Assembly (NCBI GenBank): GCA_037954325.1
Contig: JBBMNZ010000031.1
Coordinates: 1,766,001 to 1,830,000, forward strand
Origin: Fistularia commersonii
Lineage: Eukaryota; Chordata; Actinopteri; Syngnathiformes; Fistulariidae
Direction: 5' to 3'
DNA: 64,000 bases
Part shown: piece after piece, positions 31,351 to 43,750 of the stretch
Position numbering within the stretch: position 1 is the stretch's first letter
Layout of the letters: every line of letters begins with the position of its first letter
Translations under genes and position numbers: made by a program
The notes under the pieces: generated by a model
The model's input: the letters and a program-made list of their open reading frames with translations, nothing else
The model's database searches: none
What the model was told of the DNA's origin: nothing

Positions 31351-31952
31351 CTTGGAGCCACAAGAGATAGATAAGATCATTTTGGTTTCTTAACACAATA
31401 CTATTTTGACCATTTTAATGGTATTTTGAGTATTTTTATGACATACTTGCATTCAATTGTTTTGTATTCACTTGTAAACGTTTACGGGAGGTGTATGTTG
31501 TATACAGAGATAGAAAATCTATCCCTTTGTTTTTTCCTCAACCAGATTCCAGAGAATTTAATTGCTAGGGCAGAGTTATTTATCCCAGCAGCCTTCACCA
31601 TGAAATCAGAATAGAAGTAAGACTTACTAAGTGTACAATGTCTGATTTAAAAACTTTTTGCATCTTGGTTGCTTGGGCAGACAAGTTTGAGACTCCTCTA
31701 TAATGAAGTGGGGCATCAATTCATGAAAAAAGACAATTGAAATAAGTTGGAAGAAAAGTTGAAAGATGTAAATAAATGGTTTCTGCACAACAGCAATCTC
31801 CCATAGTTATTAACCTAAATCGATTTATTAAAAAACTATAATGCTTTTTTTCACCCAAACTACACCAAACCTTTTTGAGTTTTTGTCACCTAGAGCTGGA
31901 CTAAAACATCATGTATGAAAATGCTGAAAATATGACTAAAACTAATAAGCAT
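31351..31952. other. Unannotated stretch
   Basis: AT-rich with no recognised gene or repeat. Confidence 0.5.
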
Positions 31953-32092
31953 CCATCCATCCATCCATCCATCCATCTTCTGCTGCTTATTCTGCACCCA
32001 GGGTCGCGGAGGATTCAACAGCCCATCCCAGCTGTCATTTGGCGAGAGGCAGGGTATACCCTGGACCTGTCGCAAGTCAACCACAGGGCCAA
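31953..32092 (+). repeat. Common fish repeat with (CATC)n
   Basis: (CATC)n at 31952-31976, followed by CTTCTGCTGCTTATTCTG, CATCCCAGCTGTCATTTGGC and CAACCACAGGGCCA, the left third of the family. Confidence 0.8.
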
Positions 32093-34827
32093 CTAATAAG
32101 CATTTTAGTCCAAAAGACTCAGACTAAAACCAATTTGTCTGCCAAAACATATAGGCTCCAACTAAATGGTATAGATAATGAACGAATGAATGAATAATCA
32201 CTATTATGACAGTTAGGAAGAGCCGCTGAACCTTTGCAGGGGGAGCAGCCGGATGAGGTTGCTTGAGTATCTGGTCAGGTTGCCTCCCCGGTGAGGTGTT
32301 TCAGTTATATCCCATCGAGAGAAGATACAGGGTGCTAAAAAAAATCTATGCCCTTGAGTATCCAAAATAGGTTGCTCCAAACCTTCTCTGTAAGCTGCAG
32401 CACCTGAAACGTGACATTATGGGATGCATAAATGTACCTCTGTCTTTTATGGTGTGGCTGTGGAGATTGATCAGAGCTTAGAAAGCTCTATAACTTTAGC
32501 TTACGAATCTGTTTCTGTCGGTGCAGGCACATCCAACAAAAATCCCCCCATAATAATAGTTATACATTGTCATATACTTATTAATAAAGGATAAATTATA
32601 ATAATTATCAATAAAATGTACTGATGTATATTACAAATTAAATGCAGTATATTTGCGAATGGAAGTGTTTATTCTTGTTGTGTGATGCTTGTGTTTTTGT
32701 CGGTGTGTTAAACCTGGCACTTGGAGCAGAAACTTCCTTGTCTCTTTGTATCGTTTTTGTTTTCACAGCTTCTTTGCACCCCTCACCCACCTTCCTCCCA
32801 ATATCTGTTGAGAATTGAAGTGTGTCAGTTGAGTGATGATTAATTTTGTGAGTGGGATGGCTTTCTACGCCATCCGACACCTCAGCATGCTGATCATGTG
32901 AACGGTGGCCGACAGCCTGTGTAAAAAATAGCTATTTAATTTTGCGAAATGCGCATGCCTCTTAATTCACACGTTGGACTGTGCAAGCCGGAGCTGTCGT
33001 GGATCATTCATCTCACCGGCTCATGCACTTTTCACTAACACTCTGGGATTAAAAGCATCTGATGTGTGTGTTCAGCCATATGGTCTTTGATTCTTAGTCG
33101 CTGTGAAAAGGGTAGCAAAAGTAAACACAGGGCAGGGACTTGGGCTGCGCAAGAGAAGGAACGTATCCGATCGGCTCCGGTCAAGTGTGCAGTAGAGCCT
33201 TGACTACATTTAGCCGAAGCCTTGAAAAATGCAAATGGTCAATTTTCTAGTGTTTGCTCAGATTCCGCCATCGACTTAAAGGGGTGGATATGTCTTGACA
33301 GAATGTGCCCACTGAGTGGACATGCTCGCACACACACACACCTCCGGGGCACAATCCAGTTGTTTTTGGTTAACTTTTTGGACGGATACACCACACACAC
33401 ACACAATACTGAAGCGACTAATGTATATGGGGGGAAGGGGAGTTGTATAATACCATCCCTGATATGTTGCAGGTCACTGACTTATTCATATTTTGGGATA
33501 TTTTCAATACTATTTGTTTCATACAGATTTGGCTTACATTCAGTTTTGAGCTGTGAAAATAAATCTTGTGTCACAGGAACAACTGACCAACGTGGCTTTC
33601 ATGAGCACTGAAAACAAATTTCTTTCAGCTGCTGTAAAAGGTGAAGTAGTTGAAGTTTTTTGTGACAGGCGGTATCATTTTTGGAAAATAACTTCATATA
33701 CATAAATAAATATTTATAACAATAATAATAAAAATACATCTCATTCAAGGTGCCTTACTCAACAGTCAAGGACACTATGTGATCATATATATATATATAC
33801 ATATACACAAAATATAGATTGAAAAGAAACAATGAAAATAAATACAGTAAAAGTGACAGGGTGTTAAAATATAATAAATTAAAGTGATTTAAATTAATTG
33901 AATGGGTTTATTTCTTGTTTCATATCTGTTTTTATTTTCAAAAATGTTTCCCTTTCTTATAGTATTTCTCAGTATATTAGGCCTTATACTTGAGTCTTTG
34001 GGGCATACAATCAAGATTTGCCCCGGGCATCTACATACCTCTTCACGCCACTGCTCCTGTGTTTGTTGATGACTTTGTTTTCAGAGGTATCGGTCGAAAT
34101 TCGCTTGCACTTAAAACATCTCTTGCGTGTCTCAAGGGAAGTTGAGCATTCACACAGAGTGCGTTGTGTGTGTGCAGATTGTTTTAATCTTTATTTGTTG
34201 GGGGCTGAGGCATCGACGGCCCAACAGCTCAAGAGGGTTATTACAGCTTTATGGGAAACAAAATGTTGGACGTCCAATTCAAATTGCACTTCGTTGATTG
34301 CTTTTAGGGTTACAATTGGGTCATGAACTTTGTGTGTGCATATGTGTGCGGGTGTGTGGGTGGGTGTTTGCGTGTAAAACCGAGAGACGGTACTGGCTCC
34401 AATGACTCAGCTTATATAATGATATAATGATACACTCTCACTCCCTGCCGTGGTAATGTTCATTTGGTGGTGGCTCATAAAGCTTGGAAATCAAAGCGGA
34501 AGCGAATGAACCCCCCAAAGGGCTGGAGATGATCCTCGGAAATTTAGCGCGGTGAAATAGGTCGGCGAATTCCCTTGATTGGATTATTTATTTCAAAATA
34601 CCCAGAAGATGGTAATAGCTGCGTGGTGAAAAATCATCCCAAATCTAGCAAGAAGTGTCACACTGAAATCATCAAGACAGCATTTCTAAAATGACTTATA
34701 AATAAAAACCGTAATGAATCATCTGTGTTCGGTTTTCTTCAAGTTATTCTAGATATTACCTTTTGTTCAGGGGATTAAGGATATGAAATGTTTTTTAAAT
34801 AGTAAGTGAGCAACCATTAGGTTTTAA
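32093..34827. other. Unannotated stretch (about 2.7 kb)
   Basis: No coding sequence or known repeat recognised. A short (TA)n run lies at 33786-33800 and an (AC)n run at about 33391-33405. The plus frames at 33222-33611 and 34018-34326 have no recognisable domain. Confidence 0.5.
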
Positions 34828-34848
34828 TAATAATAATAATACTACTAC

Positions 34849-34912
<64 letters not shown>
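34828..34912. repeat. (AAT)n microsatellite
   Basis: About 28 trinucleotide units, mostly AAT/TAA with a few ACT interruptions. Confidence 0.95.
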
Positions 34913-35581
34913 TTCTACTTTAATAAGGGAAATTTGTTCTCTGCAATTAACCCATCATGCATGAACCATGCGTAGTAGGCTGTCATCAATCACCCTTACA
35001 ATTATATCGGTTGCTGTCATTCTTCTGTGATGTTCTGAAAAATCTAATCTTTTTCCTCACCCTTCAACATCTGTTGAACTCTCGTGACTGGCTAAAACAC
35101 TCTCGATACACTGAAACAACAGAGCGAGAGACAAACAATCATTATTTTCTTTCAGCGACTGGACAGCTGATACGGCTTTGGGCAAGAGAACCGTAAACGT
35201 GACGGCCTGCTGGGGGGCCATCAAATCAATAAAGGATTTCTGTGTCATTATCAGGGAATCAATGAGGTGCGTGATCACGCGGTCCTATTTGTAGCAGTTA
35301 TCTTCAGTGATGTGCATGCGTTTGTACCGCAATATTGTTTATGATATTAACAACAATAATCAATGGCTCATTTGATTTCATCACACTTCCCAGCCTCTTC
35401 TCAATCCCGAAGAGAGGGGCCATTATAAATTTTCAGCTCCCGTTGGTCAGCGTCTTCTTATGATTGTTTTATATATTACACTGCAGCTCGTCCCCCTGCA
35501 GGACGAGCCAACGGTTCATCCCATCCCGTTGCAGAACTAAACCCTTCCGATGCTCCATTGAGCCCATTGCCATCAAACTGT
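34913..35581. other. Unannotated stretch
   Basis: Nothing recognised apart from a GC-rich patch CTGCAGGACGAGC at about 35496-35508. Confidence 0.5.
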
Positions 35582-36367
35582 ACAACAGCAGTCTGGACGG
35601 CACACAACTCTGACTGTCCGAAGTTGCATCTGTGCTACCACAACCTCACTACCTCTCCCATTCAATCATGTGTCATGCCCTTACTCTGTTGTCTTTTTAT
35701 CCTTGTTGGTCCCAGCCTACTTGCTTCCTGCTTATTCATGTTTTAATTTTATTTTTGTTATTTATCTTATTCCTGTCATTGCTATTGTCACTGTTTATGT
35801 CTTTGTTCAGTTTTGGTTGTGTATTTTCACCCTTACTGTCTTTTTTTCCCATTCTGTTGTCACCATTCTTATCCTTGATGCTGTTACTGTTGTTCGCTCT
35901 GCTGTCTATGTATTCGTGGATATCTTTTGGATATTTTTCTAATTGTCTCCTAATTGTAAAGGCCCTCAGAAAGTAGAACAGCAGTCTGGACGGCACACAA
36001 CTCTGACTGTCCTGAGGTGCATCTGTGCTCCCACGACCTTGCTATTTCACCCCATTCTCTACCTCAACCATTCATGTCATGCCCTAATTCTGCTGTCTTT
36101 TTTTATCCTTGTTGGTACCAGCCCACAAAGATCCTGCTTATTTTTTGTTTATCTTATTCTTGTTATTGTTATTGTCACTCTATTCATAGTGTTGTTCAGC
36201 ATTGTTTCATTCCTTACTGTTCCATTCTGTTGTCCATTTTTATCCCTAATGTTGTTGCTGTTGTTGTTCTCTCTGCTGTCTATTTATTTGCGGATGTCTG
36301 TGCTATTCTCTGTTGTGGAACTGTTTCTCTATTTATATTTTTGTTCATATTTATTTGACGCTTATAA
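35582..36367. repeat. Tandem duplication of a 393-bp unit
   Basis: Unit 1 is about 35582-35974 and unit 2 about 35975-36367. Both contain ACAGCAGTCTGGACGGCAC and ACACAACTCTGACTGTCC, then GTCTTTTT-TATCCTTGTTGG, and a T/TGTT-rich rest. They are diverged with small indels. The sequence just after unit 2 (GCTGCTGTTACAAAAGAATT then AATAAAATTTATATAATCTA) looks like a LINE 3' end, so the units may be LINE 3' UTR. The overlapping hydrophobic frames come from the T-rich composition. Confidence 0.8.
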
Positions 36368-36424
36368 CTGTTACGCTGCTGTTACAAAAGAATTTCCCCA
36401 ATGGATATCAATAAAATTTATATA

Positions 36425-36861
36425 ATCTAATCTTACTATCGGGGATAACCAACATTTATCTTTGTCCAGAATCAGGAATTTTTAATTGTCATTGTGCAGG
36501 CATAATGAATTTTGCAATGAGAGGATTTATTTGCCTCAAATACAAGCTTAACTCAATCCTTCTGAAAACAAAGTTGGCACCCAACATATTGGAACCGGTG
36601 GCATGCAGATGCCTGGTAATGCCCAGGGCAAATCTTGATTGTATACCCCAAAGACTCAGGCAAATGTCTGTATGATTTCCTTGAGTGTCGAGTAAACTTT
36701 GAGAGACTTCACAGCTGCAAATGCAATTTTAAGCAGTAATCTGTACAAAATACACACAGAGTTGGAAACGTCCCACGTAAAAATGCCATCAAATATCACA
36801 TTTATATCACAAATATTAGTGTGAATTTTGATGAGATTTGACTCGTCATGTTTTACGATTA
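36425..36861. other. Unannotated stretch
   Basis: No recognised repeat or gene. Confidence 0.5.
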
Positions 36862-36993
36862 TTCATCCATCCATTCATCATTTCATTCATTCATACCCCA
36901 GCTGTCATTGGGCGAGGTGATGCTCACACTGGACCCCAGCCAATCGATCGCAGAACCTGTGAGGCGGAAGCGCTAGCCACTGCACCACAAGAT
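36862..36993 (+). repeat. Common fish repeat, internally deleted
   Basis: TTCATCCATCCATTC, CCCCAGCTGTCATTGGGCG and CAATCGATCGCAG are followed directly by GTGAGGCGGAAGCGCTAGCC and ACTGCACCA, so the middle of the repeat is missing. Confidence 0.8.
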
Positions 36994-37207
36994 ATTTTAT
37001 TGATAAATTAAACATTAAGTCCAACAACCAAGCCCGATTCGTTATTTCATTTAGCTGGACTTCAGCATTGCACTTCTGTCGTCCAGTTTCAGAACCTTCA
37101 AATCAAGAGTAAGAAAGGTTTCCCTGTGTTGTTAAATCTAAGTTGCTCTTTAAAATTACAGCCAACAAATGCTGAAAAAAAAAAAAAATCAAACATTCAA
37201 AGTTCAT

Positions 37208-37400
37208 ATATTTTCAGTTTGGGCAGCATGCTGGCGCAATGTTTAGCACTTTCTCCTCACAGCACGGAGGACACTGTTTTGATCTGTTTGGCCTTTCTGT
37301 GTGTTGGTTTCCACGTTGTCCCCATGTTGCCTGCGCCAGTTTCCTCCCACAGTCTGGAAACATGTTGGAAGGATTTGAGAATGATTGAGACCATGGATCG
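37208..37400 (-). repeat. Common fish repeat, minus orientation
   Basis: CAGCATGCTGGCGCAATGTTTAG, read on plus, with GGCCTTTCTGTGTGTTGG, CCAGTTTCCTCCCACAGTC and CATGTTGGAAGGATTTGAGA, is the reverse complement of the right half of the family. Confidence 0.75.
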
Positions 37401-37561
37401 ATATTTTGGAAACTCAGACTGAGATGGTTTGGACGATAATGAGGAGCCATCCATCCATCTTCTACTGCTCTCAGGGTTGGGGGGATGCGGGAGGCAAGGT
37501 TACCAGTCAATCGCAGGGCCACATACAAAGACAGACAACACACATATCAATTTTGCTTCAA

Positions 37562-40022
37562 TTCTTCTTCTTCTTCTCCTCCTTTCATCTTTTCCCTTCA
37601 GGGGTTGCTGCAGTGAATCAAACTCCTCCATCTAACCCTATTCTCTGTATCCTCTCTTACACCAACTACTTTCATATCTGTACATGACCGAATCATTTCA
37701 GTCTGGCGTCTCTGACCTTCTCTCCAAAACATCTAACATGAGCCGTCCCTCTGATAGACTCATTCTTGATTTAATCTATCCTGGTCACTCCCAAAGAAAA
37801 CCTTAGCATTTTCATCTCTGCGAGTTCTAGCTCTGCCTCCAGTGTTTTTTGTCACTGGAGCTGGTTCTAGGCCACACAGCATAGCTGGTCTCACCACTGT
37901 CTTGTACACCTTTCCTTTCATTCTGGCTGATAGTCTTCAATCCCATAGTACCCCTGACACTTTTCTCAACCCATCCCAACCTGCTTGAACCCATCTCTTC
38001 GTCTCTTTTCTACACTCTCCATTGCTCTGGACTGTTGACCCCAAGTACCTGAAATCCTCCAGCATCTTGATCTCCACTCCCTGTAGCCTCACCGTTCCCC
38101 CTGAATTCCTCTCATTCACGCACATACATCCTGTCTTGCTAAGACTAACTTCCATTTCTCTCCTTTCCAGCGCATACCTCCACCTCTCAAGATTTTTCTC
38201 AACCTGTTCTCTGCTCTCACTGCAGATGACAATGTCATCTGCTAATATGATCCATCGGGATTCCTGTCTAACCTCATCTGTCAGCCTGTCTATCACTATT
38301 GCAAACAAGAAGGGACTCAGAGCTGATCCCTGATGGAGTCCCACCTCCACCTTGAATTTCTCTGTTCAAGGTAGCATTACCTACAGCACAACGTGCCAAT
38401 GTCTAACAGCAAACATACATGTCATGCACCAGTTTAACATACTTCTCTGCCACTTCAGATTTCCTCATACATTACCAGAGCTCCTCTCTTGGCACCCTGT
38501 CATATGCTTTTTCTAGGTTTACAAAAACACAATGCAGCTCCCTCTGGCCTTCTCTGTACTTCTCTATTTGCATTCTCAAAGCAAATACTGCATCTGTAGA
38601 ACTCTTTCCATTACTCTTTCCCATAACTTCATTGTATGGCTCATCAACTTTATCCCTCTATAGTTGCCGCAATTCTGCACATCCCCTTTATTCTTAAAAA
38701 TAGGCACCATCACACCTTGTCTCCATTCTTCATGCATCTTGTCACTCTCTAAGATCCTGCTGAATAATCGAGTTAGAAACTCCTCCTCTCCTAGACACTT
38801 CCCCACCTCCACAGATATATCATCAGGACCAACTGCCTTTCCACTCTTCATTCTGTTCAATGCCTTCCTCACTTCACTTTCATTAATCTGTGCTACTTTG
38901 AGGTCTACAACCAGGTCTTCTACCCTTGCCTCTCTTTGATTTTCCACATTCATCAGCTCTTCAAAGTACTCTTTCCATCCTCCCATTACTGTTCTAGCGT
39001 CTTGCAATATATTTCCCTCTCTATCCTTAATCACCCGGACCTGTTGTACATCCTATCCATCATTATCTCTCTGTTTTGCCAGCCTGTATAGATCATTCTC
39101 TCCCTCTTTACTGTCCAACCTAGCATAGAAGTCATTGTACACCCTTTTTTGCCTTTGCTACCTCTATCTTTACCTTAGGTTGTATTGCCATGTACTCCTG
39201 TCTGTTCTCTTCAGTCCTCTCAGTATCCCACTTGTTCTTTGCTAACCGCGTTCTCTGTATATACTCCTGCACTTCCTCATTCCACCACCAAGTCTCCTTA
39301 TCTACTTTCCTTCCAGATGACACAACAACTACTCTTCTACCTGTCTCCCTGATAGCACTAGCTGTTGTTGTCCAATCATCTGGAAGCTCCCCCTGACAAC
39401 CCAGAGCCTTTCTCAACTCCTCCCTGAAAACTATACAACCTTCCTCCCTTTTCAGCTTCCACCACTTTGTCCACTGCTCCGGCTTTTTTCCTCTCGATCT
39501 TCCTGGTCACCAGAGTCATCCTACAAACCACCAGCCTATGCTGCCTGGATACACTCTCACCCTCAACTACTTTGCAGTCACTGATCTCTTTCAGGTAACC
39601 TCATCTCTACAAGATGTAGTCTACCTGCGTGCTCCTACCTCGGCTACTATAAGTTACCCTATGTTCCTGTCTTTTCTGGAAAAAAGTGTTCACTTCAGCC
39701 ATTTCCATCCTTTTTGCAGAATCTACCATCATCTGTCCCTCTGCGTTCCTATACTGTATACCAAATCTACCCATCACTTCTTCCTCCCCTCTATTACCTT
39801 CACCAACATGTCATTTTGCAGTTTGCACCAATTGCCATGCTCTCATTTCTGGAAATATTCTGCATCACTTCATCTAACTCATTCCAGAACTTCTCCTTCT
39901 CCTCAAACTCATATCCCACCCGTGGGGCATAGCCACTAACAACATTGAGCATCACACCTTCATCAACCCCCCAAGACTGGCCCAGGGAGAAACCGTCCAG
40001 TGCCGTCCTGTGGCTTCATTTT
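37562..40022 (-). pseudogene. RTE LINE copy 6, with internal and 5' deletions
   Basis: Begins at the 3' tail (TTCTTCTTCTTCTTC and the complement of CCCTGAAGGG). Encodes on the minus strand the RT palm (37937-38350, MEVGLHQGSALSPFLFAIVI, ADDIVICSESREQVEKN), the fingers and linker (38576-39034, VGPDDISVEVGKCLGEE, MHEEWRQGVMVPIFKNKGDV) and 39132-39416 (TWWWNEEVQEYIQRTRLAKN). At about 39964 the endonuclease sequence jumps to the 5' UTR (CCCCCCAAGACTGGCCCAGG, GTCCAGTGCCG), so most of the 5' coding part is deleted. No ADDNEIC lesion here. Confidence 0.92.
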
Positions 40023-40039
40023 CAATTTCCCTTCAGTTA

Positions 40040-40195
40040 TTGCATTCAATTTTTCCCTTTTTCTCCCAATCAACCTGCTTGGAATGTGGGAGGAAACCGG
40101 ACATCACCCTTCAGATACAGGGAGAACATACAAACTCCATACAGAACCAGGGTTCTTATTGCTGTGAGGCTGAAGCACTAACCTGGTGCAGTGGT
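40040..40195 (+). repeat. Common fish repeat, right part
   Basis: CTTGGAATGTGGGAGGAAACC, then AGGGAGAACATACAAACTCC and GCTGTGAGGCTGAAGCACTA, the conserved right half of the family. Confidence 0.8.
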
Positions 40196-40226
40196 TTGTG
40201 CTTCAGCCTCCTTTTAGCCCTGTGTC

Positions 40227-40436
40227 GCTAGAGAGAAGGGATGGTGACTATATTTGTTGAGGGATGCTGAAGTTGGAGCTACCAGGCAGGAAGTCTAGAG
40301 GAAGACTACAGAGGAGATTTGTGGATGGAGGGGAAAGAAAAATGAAGTTAGTTTGTGTGAGAGAAGGGAGGCTTGGATGATTCACCATGGCGACACCTGA
40401 TGGGAGCGGCTTGAAGAAAATGGAGAAGAAACTTTG
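40227..40436 (+). pseudogene. RTE LINE copy 7, worn 3' fragment
   Basis: About 200 bp resembling the RTE 3' end on the plus strand: GAAGTTGGAGCTACCAGGC, AGTCTAGAGGAAGACTACAG, TGGCGACACCTGATGGGAG. It is more diverged than the other copies and ends in a short purine tail. Confidence 0.75.
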
Positions 40437-41789
40437 AAATCATCATAAGGGTTGTGGAAATGTAAAGGAGACAATTTGATATCGCCAAGCAAGACCAGAA
40501 GCCATCCCCTGGGATTCTGCCATCACTTGAGGGTTTCCTGTTGCCATGACGAGCAGCTGCACGACTTTGCCAAGATGGCATGGCAATCTGTTCTGGATCC
40601 AATCATGTCCACATGTTACTCAGTGTTGAGATTCATTCAAGTAAGAGAACATGAAAGTTCATCAGAGTTATTGGTTTGGTCACTTCTCCTAGAAGTTCTC
40701 TTGGCCAATTTTTTCTACCTTAAATCAAATATTTCTCCTTTTTTCTCTCTTTTTTTTTAACGGTGTACTGCATAGCATCAAATAGATTTCAGTTAAATAC
40801 CCAGGCATGTTTTTCCCCGCGTCTTTGAACTTAAGGCGCTGATAATGTATTTTCTGAGAAAGCTGTTTAAATGTATCTCGTGTTAGCGAGGCAGAAGCAA
40901 ATCCCGCACAGCTACGCAGTGATGCTCCCTCCTTCTCATACTGCTCAGCAGTTGTCCACTGTGTTTTCCACACGGCTGCTCGAGAGCTGATGGAGAGCTC
41001 AGCATGGTGACGAGTGGATAATCAGACAGTGATCATTATGGGTTGGATGAGCAGGAGGCGGCTCCGTGCTCCCCCGAGCAGGTGTTGCAGTTGTGGCTGG
41101 CTGGAATCTCGGTAAACAACGTTCGCTTACAACACAGTTGAGCCCTGGGCCGGTTGGAAACAGCCCAAAGCCCGAAGCTGCCACACCTGTGAGTGTGTGC
41201 ATGTCTGGTGTTTCTGGATGGTTTTCAATTTTTTTTGTCTGCATCATATTCAATTCTCTCACAGATCCCATGATGATTTAAACACAGCAGTCCTCATTTA
41301 ATGCAAAAAACCAAAATCATCTTCAAGCATACAAATCATGTGAGATTCGCAACCATAGAGAATGGACGCATCTTGAAAGATGGCCCCCAATTTAGTAGTT
41401 GGTTAGAATTAGACTATTTTAAAAGCATTGGAACCAATGGTAGCAAAGAAATGTATCTGAATATGACACAGTAGCAATAGAAAATAAAATTCTTTGATAA
41501 AGATTCAAAAGGAGAAAGAGAGCAACGACTCCTTTATTTAATATTAAAGGTATTTTCTGGGCAACAGCAAAAGTAACTTTCTCTAACAAAGATCCTTGGG
41601 AGTAGGGTTACCACAATTTTGAATCTCTTAATGTGATGTTGTTCTGTCATCCCAGTAGCAGCTTACATCCAATATTGAGTGTTCTGGAGCCCAAATCTTA
41701 ATTTGAAATTTGATTTTCTCCCTAGAAAATTGGGACTGCATCCCCAAATGAGTGAGGGAATGATTGTTTGTTTCTATATATCTGTATAT
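40437..41789. other. Unannotated stretch
   Basis: No recognised repeat or coding frame. GC content is locally higher at about 41040-41200, without other signals. Confidence 0.5.
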
Positions 41790-41912
41790 GTGTATACCAG
41801 TCCAGTGTGTACCCGGCCACTTCCAATGACAGCTGGGAAAGGCTTCAGCATCCCCTGTGACCCTGAGTGCAGGATAAGTGGCAGACGATGGATGGATGGA
41901 TGGATGGATTTT
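41790..41912 (-). repeat. Common fish repeat, left part, minus orientation
   Basis: TACCAGTCCAGTGTGTACCC, ATGACAGCTGGGAAAGGCTT and a (GATG)n run at 41888-41908 are the reverse complement of the family's left part. Confidence 0.8.
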
Positions 41913-42059
41913 CTTCCTGTGATTAGACAGATATCCGAAATCATGAACAGCATCAGCAGCAGAAAAGGCAGGAATCAACAGTGTTTTAGTGCATCAACAA
42001 ACATTGTTTTCACAGAAAGAAATGGTTGAGTCTAGTATGAAGCAAGACCCGCTATTAGT

Positions 42060-42460
42060 CATCCATCCATCAATGTATCAATCCATCCGTCCATCCATCC
42101 TTCCATCCAGGGCCACATATTGAGACAGCCATTCACTCTTATCACTCGCCAAAGAGACATACATTGTTCACTCTCATTCATACATCATATAGACAGCCAT
42201 TCACTCGCTCATTCACATTATATAGAAAAACTCAACCATTCTCTCTATCAGTTGTATTGAGAAAAACAATCTTTCACACGTCACATGGTGACGTACTGTT
42301 TAACCGTTCCCGCATATTCAACATAATATAGAAACAAACAACCATTCACCAATGCGTTTGAGCAGATGAGCCGTATTTTTGAACCCCACTGAACTGGGAC
42401 CCTGCTTGTTATGAGGCGGAGGCTTGAACCACTGCACCGCCGTGCCACCCTGTTTATAAA
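42060..42460 (+). repeat. Common fish repeat, rearranged
   Basis: (CATC)n-type start, CAGGGCCACATATTGAGAC, several variants of AGCCATTCACTC in partial tandem, and the terminal TGAGGCGGAGGCTTGAACC and CTGCACCGCCGTGCCA. The repeated middle segments (about 42130-42370) suggest local amplification. Confidence 0.75.
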
Positions 42461-42822
42461 TGTATTTATTCATGTATTCATTGGTCTGTTTGATAGTGGA
42501 AAGATAAGTGACCGAGTGTTGAACAGATGAATGGATAATTTAACATATCGGTTTGTTGCATTGATACTAATTTACAGCCGCTATCACTACACAAACAGGA
42601 GTGGCGTGATGTATTTCAGACAATTTCATTAAACCACACACACAACAAAGATATTACATATGTTACATGTAATTATATGAAGGAGGAGAATGGAATAGGT
42701 ATATAATTATACGTAGAGTTACAATGCACACGTACACCATTAAAAGCCCTTTGAGAGAGATATAAATCCGAGTCAGCAGAAACTATTACCATAGAAAAAC
42801 ACATTTATATCTTGTATGTACC

Positions 42823-43597
42823 ATATTTTCCGTACTATAAGGCGCACCTAAAAGCCTTTAATCTTCTCAAAAACCGACAGAGTGCCTTATGATCCGATGT
42901 GCTTTACATATGGATCAATATTGAGCCGCAAGAGCTCTCTCAATTCCGGGAAGCAGCTGCCGACTCTATTTTCCCCCCTTTAAAAGAAGTAGCGCGCGGT
43001 GCATGCTGGGATATATGACTGCGCGAAACGTGCATTTTCATTTCCATTTGTGTATGTGTGTGTTTGTGTGTAAAGCCCCCAAAACGTTACCTTTCAAGAG
43101 TCACACTTGCTATGCGGAGTTTAAACTCAAGGCTATCAGTCACGCAGTAGAACATGGGAATAGAGCAGAAGCAAGAGAATTCAATATTAACAAATCAATG
43201 GTGTGGAAGTGGAAGAAGCAACAAGATGACCTACGCCAAGTACAGAAGAAAAAACAGATTTTTCTGAGGGAACAGAGCGAGATGGTTACAGTTAGAGGAC
43301 AAACATGCGAACTTAACATAAATGAATTTAGAGGCAGGCCTTCTTGGTGCTGTCGTTTTATGAAACGCTTTGAATTATGACAAAATGAGTTGGAAATACA
43401 TTGTTTTCAATGGCGGTAAGATACCGGTAAGAGCTACCGGTACATATGGTACTGTATTGTCAATGCAAATGCATTTTGAGGTGTCAGACCATTGGTTTGT
43501 ATCCTATCAATAAAGTCTTTCTGACTTATCGGTCTGTTTTGTTAACATTCCCTTTAGCGCAGCTCCATTTAGTGGATGCATAACGCATAAAAGGAAT
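42823..43597 (+). mobile_element. Pogo/Tigger-type DNA transposon, internally deleted
   Basis: The left end ATATTTTCCGTACTATAAGG followed by CGCACCTAAAAGCC is a known pogo/Tigger-type terminal sequence in vertebrates. The right part AGCGCAGCTCCATTTAGTGG and GGATGCATAACGC is subterminal sequence of the same type, but the right terminal repeat itself is missing. Between them lies a short transposase frame (43003-43380). Confidence 0.75.
43003..43380 (+). pseudogene. Pogo/Tigger transposase N-terminal fragment
   Basis: Residues about 33-85 form a helix-turn-helix DNA-binding domain: YAEFKLKAISHAVEHGNRAE, FNINKSMVWKWKKQQDDLRQ. A later segment EFRGRPSWCCRFMKRFEL corresponds to the CENP-B-type second DNA-binding part. 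The linker between them and the whole DDE catalytic domain are missing. The first ~30 residues are CpT/GT-repeat-like and probably non-coding, so the true start is uncertain. It binds transposon ends in intact relatives. Confidence 0.78.
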
Positions 43598-43601
43598 TAT
43601 T

Positions 43602-43697
43602 GGGGGGGGGGGGTCAACACGTCGCCGGTCTACATAAAGCGGCTACTCATTAACCAATAAACTGCAGTGCTCAGGCGGGGGGGGGGGGGGGGGGGGG
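43602..43697. repeat. Two poly-G runs
   Basis: Runs of 12 G (43602-43613) and 20 G (43678-43697) bracket about 65 bp. The length of the second may be a sequencing or assembly artefact. Confidence 0.8.
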
Positions 43698-43750
43698 TTG
43701 ATTCGGACCACTACTGAAGGCCTAGGTGTAAAATCCACGGCCCGCCACTG
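43697..43750 (-). repeat. Repeat family X, terminal fragment
   Basis: The reverse complement starts CAGTGGCGGGCCGTGGATTT and continues CACCTAGGCCTTCAGTAGTG, matching the start of the copy at 4664. It abuts RTE copy 8 exactly at its GCCACTG end. Confidence 0.85.

Noticed and set aside
33222..33611. 129-codon plus-strand frame
   Set aside because: Composition and context show no sign of a real gene; it crosses AC repeats.
35632..36425. Hydrophobic frames that resemble membrane proteins
   Set aside because: T-rich DNA gives Leu/Phe/Val/Ile in most frames; all three frames look alike and follow the tandem duplication.
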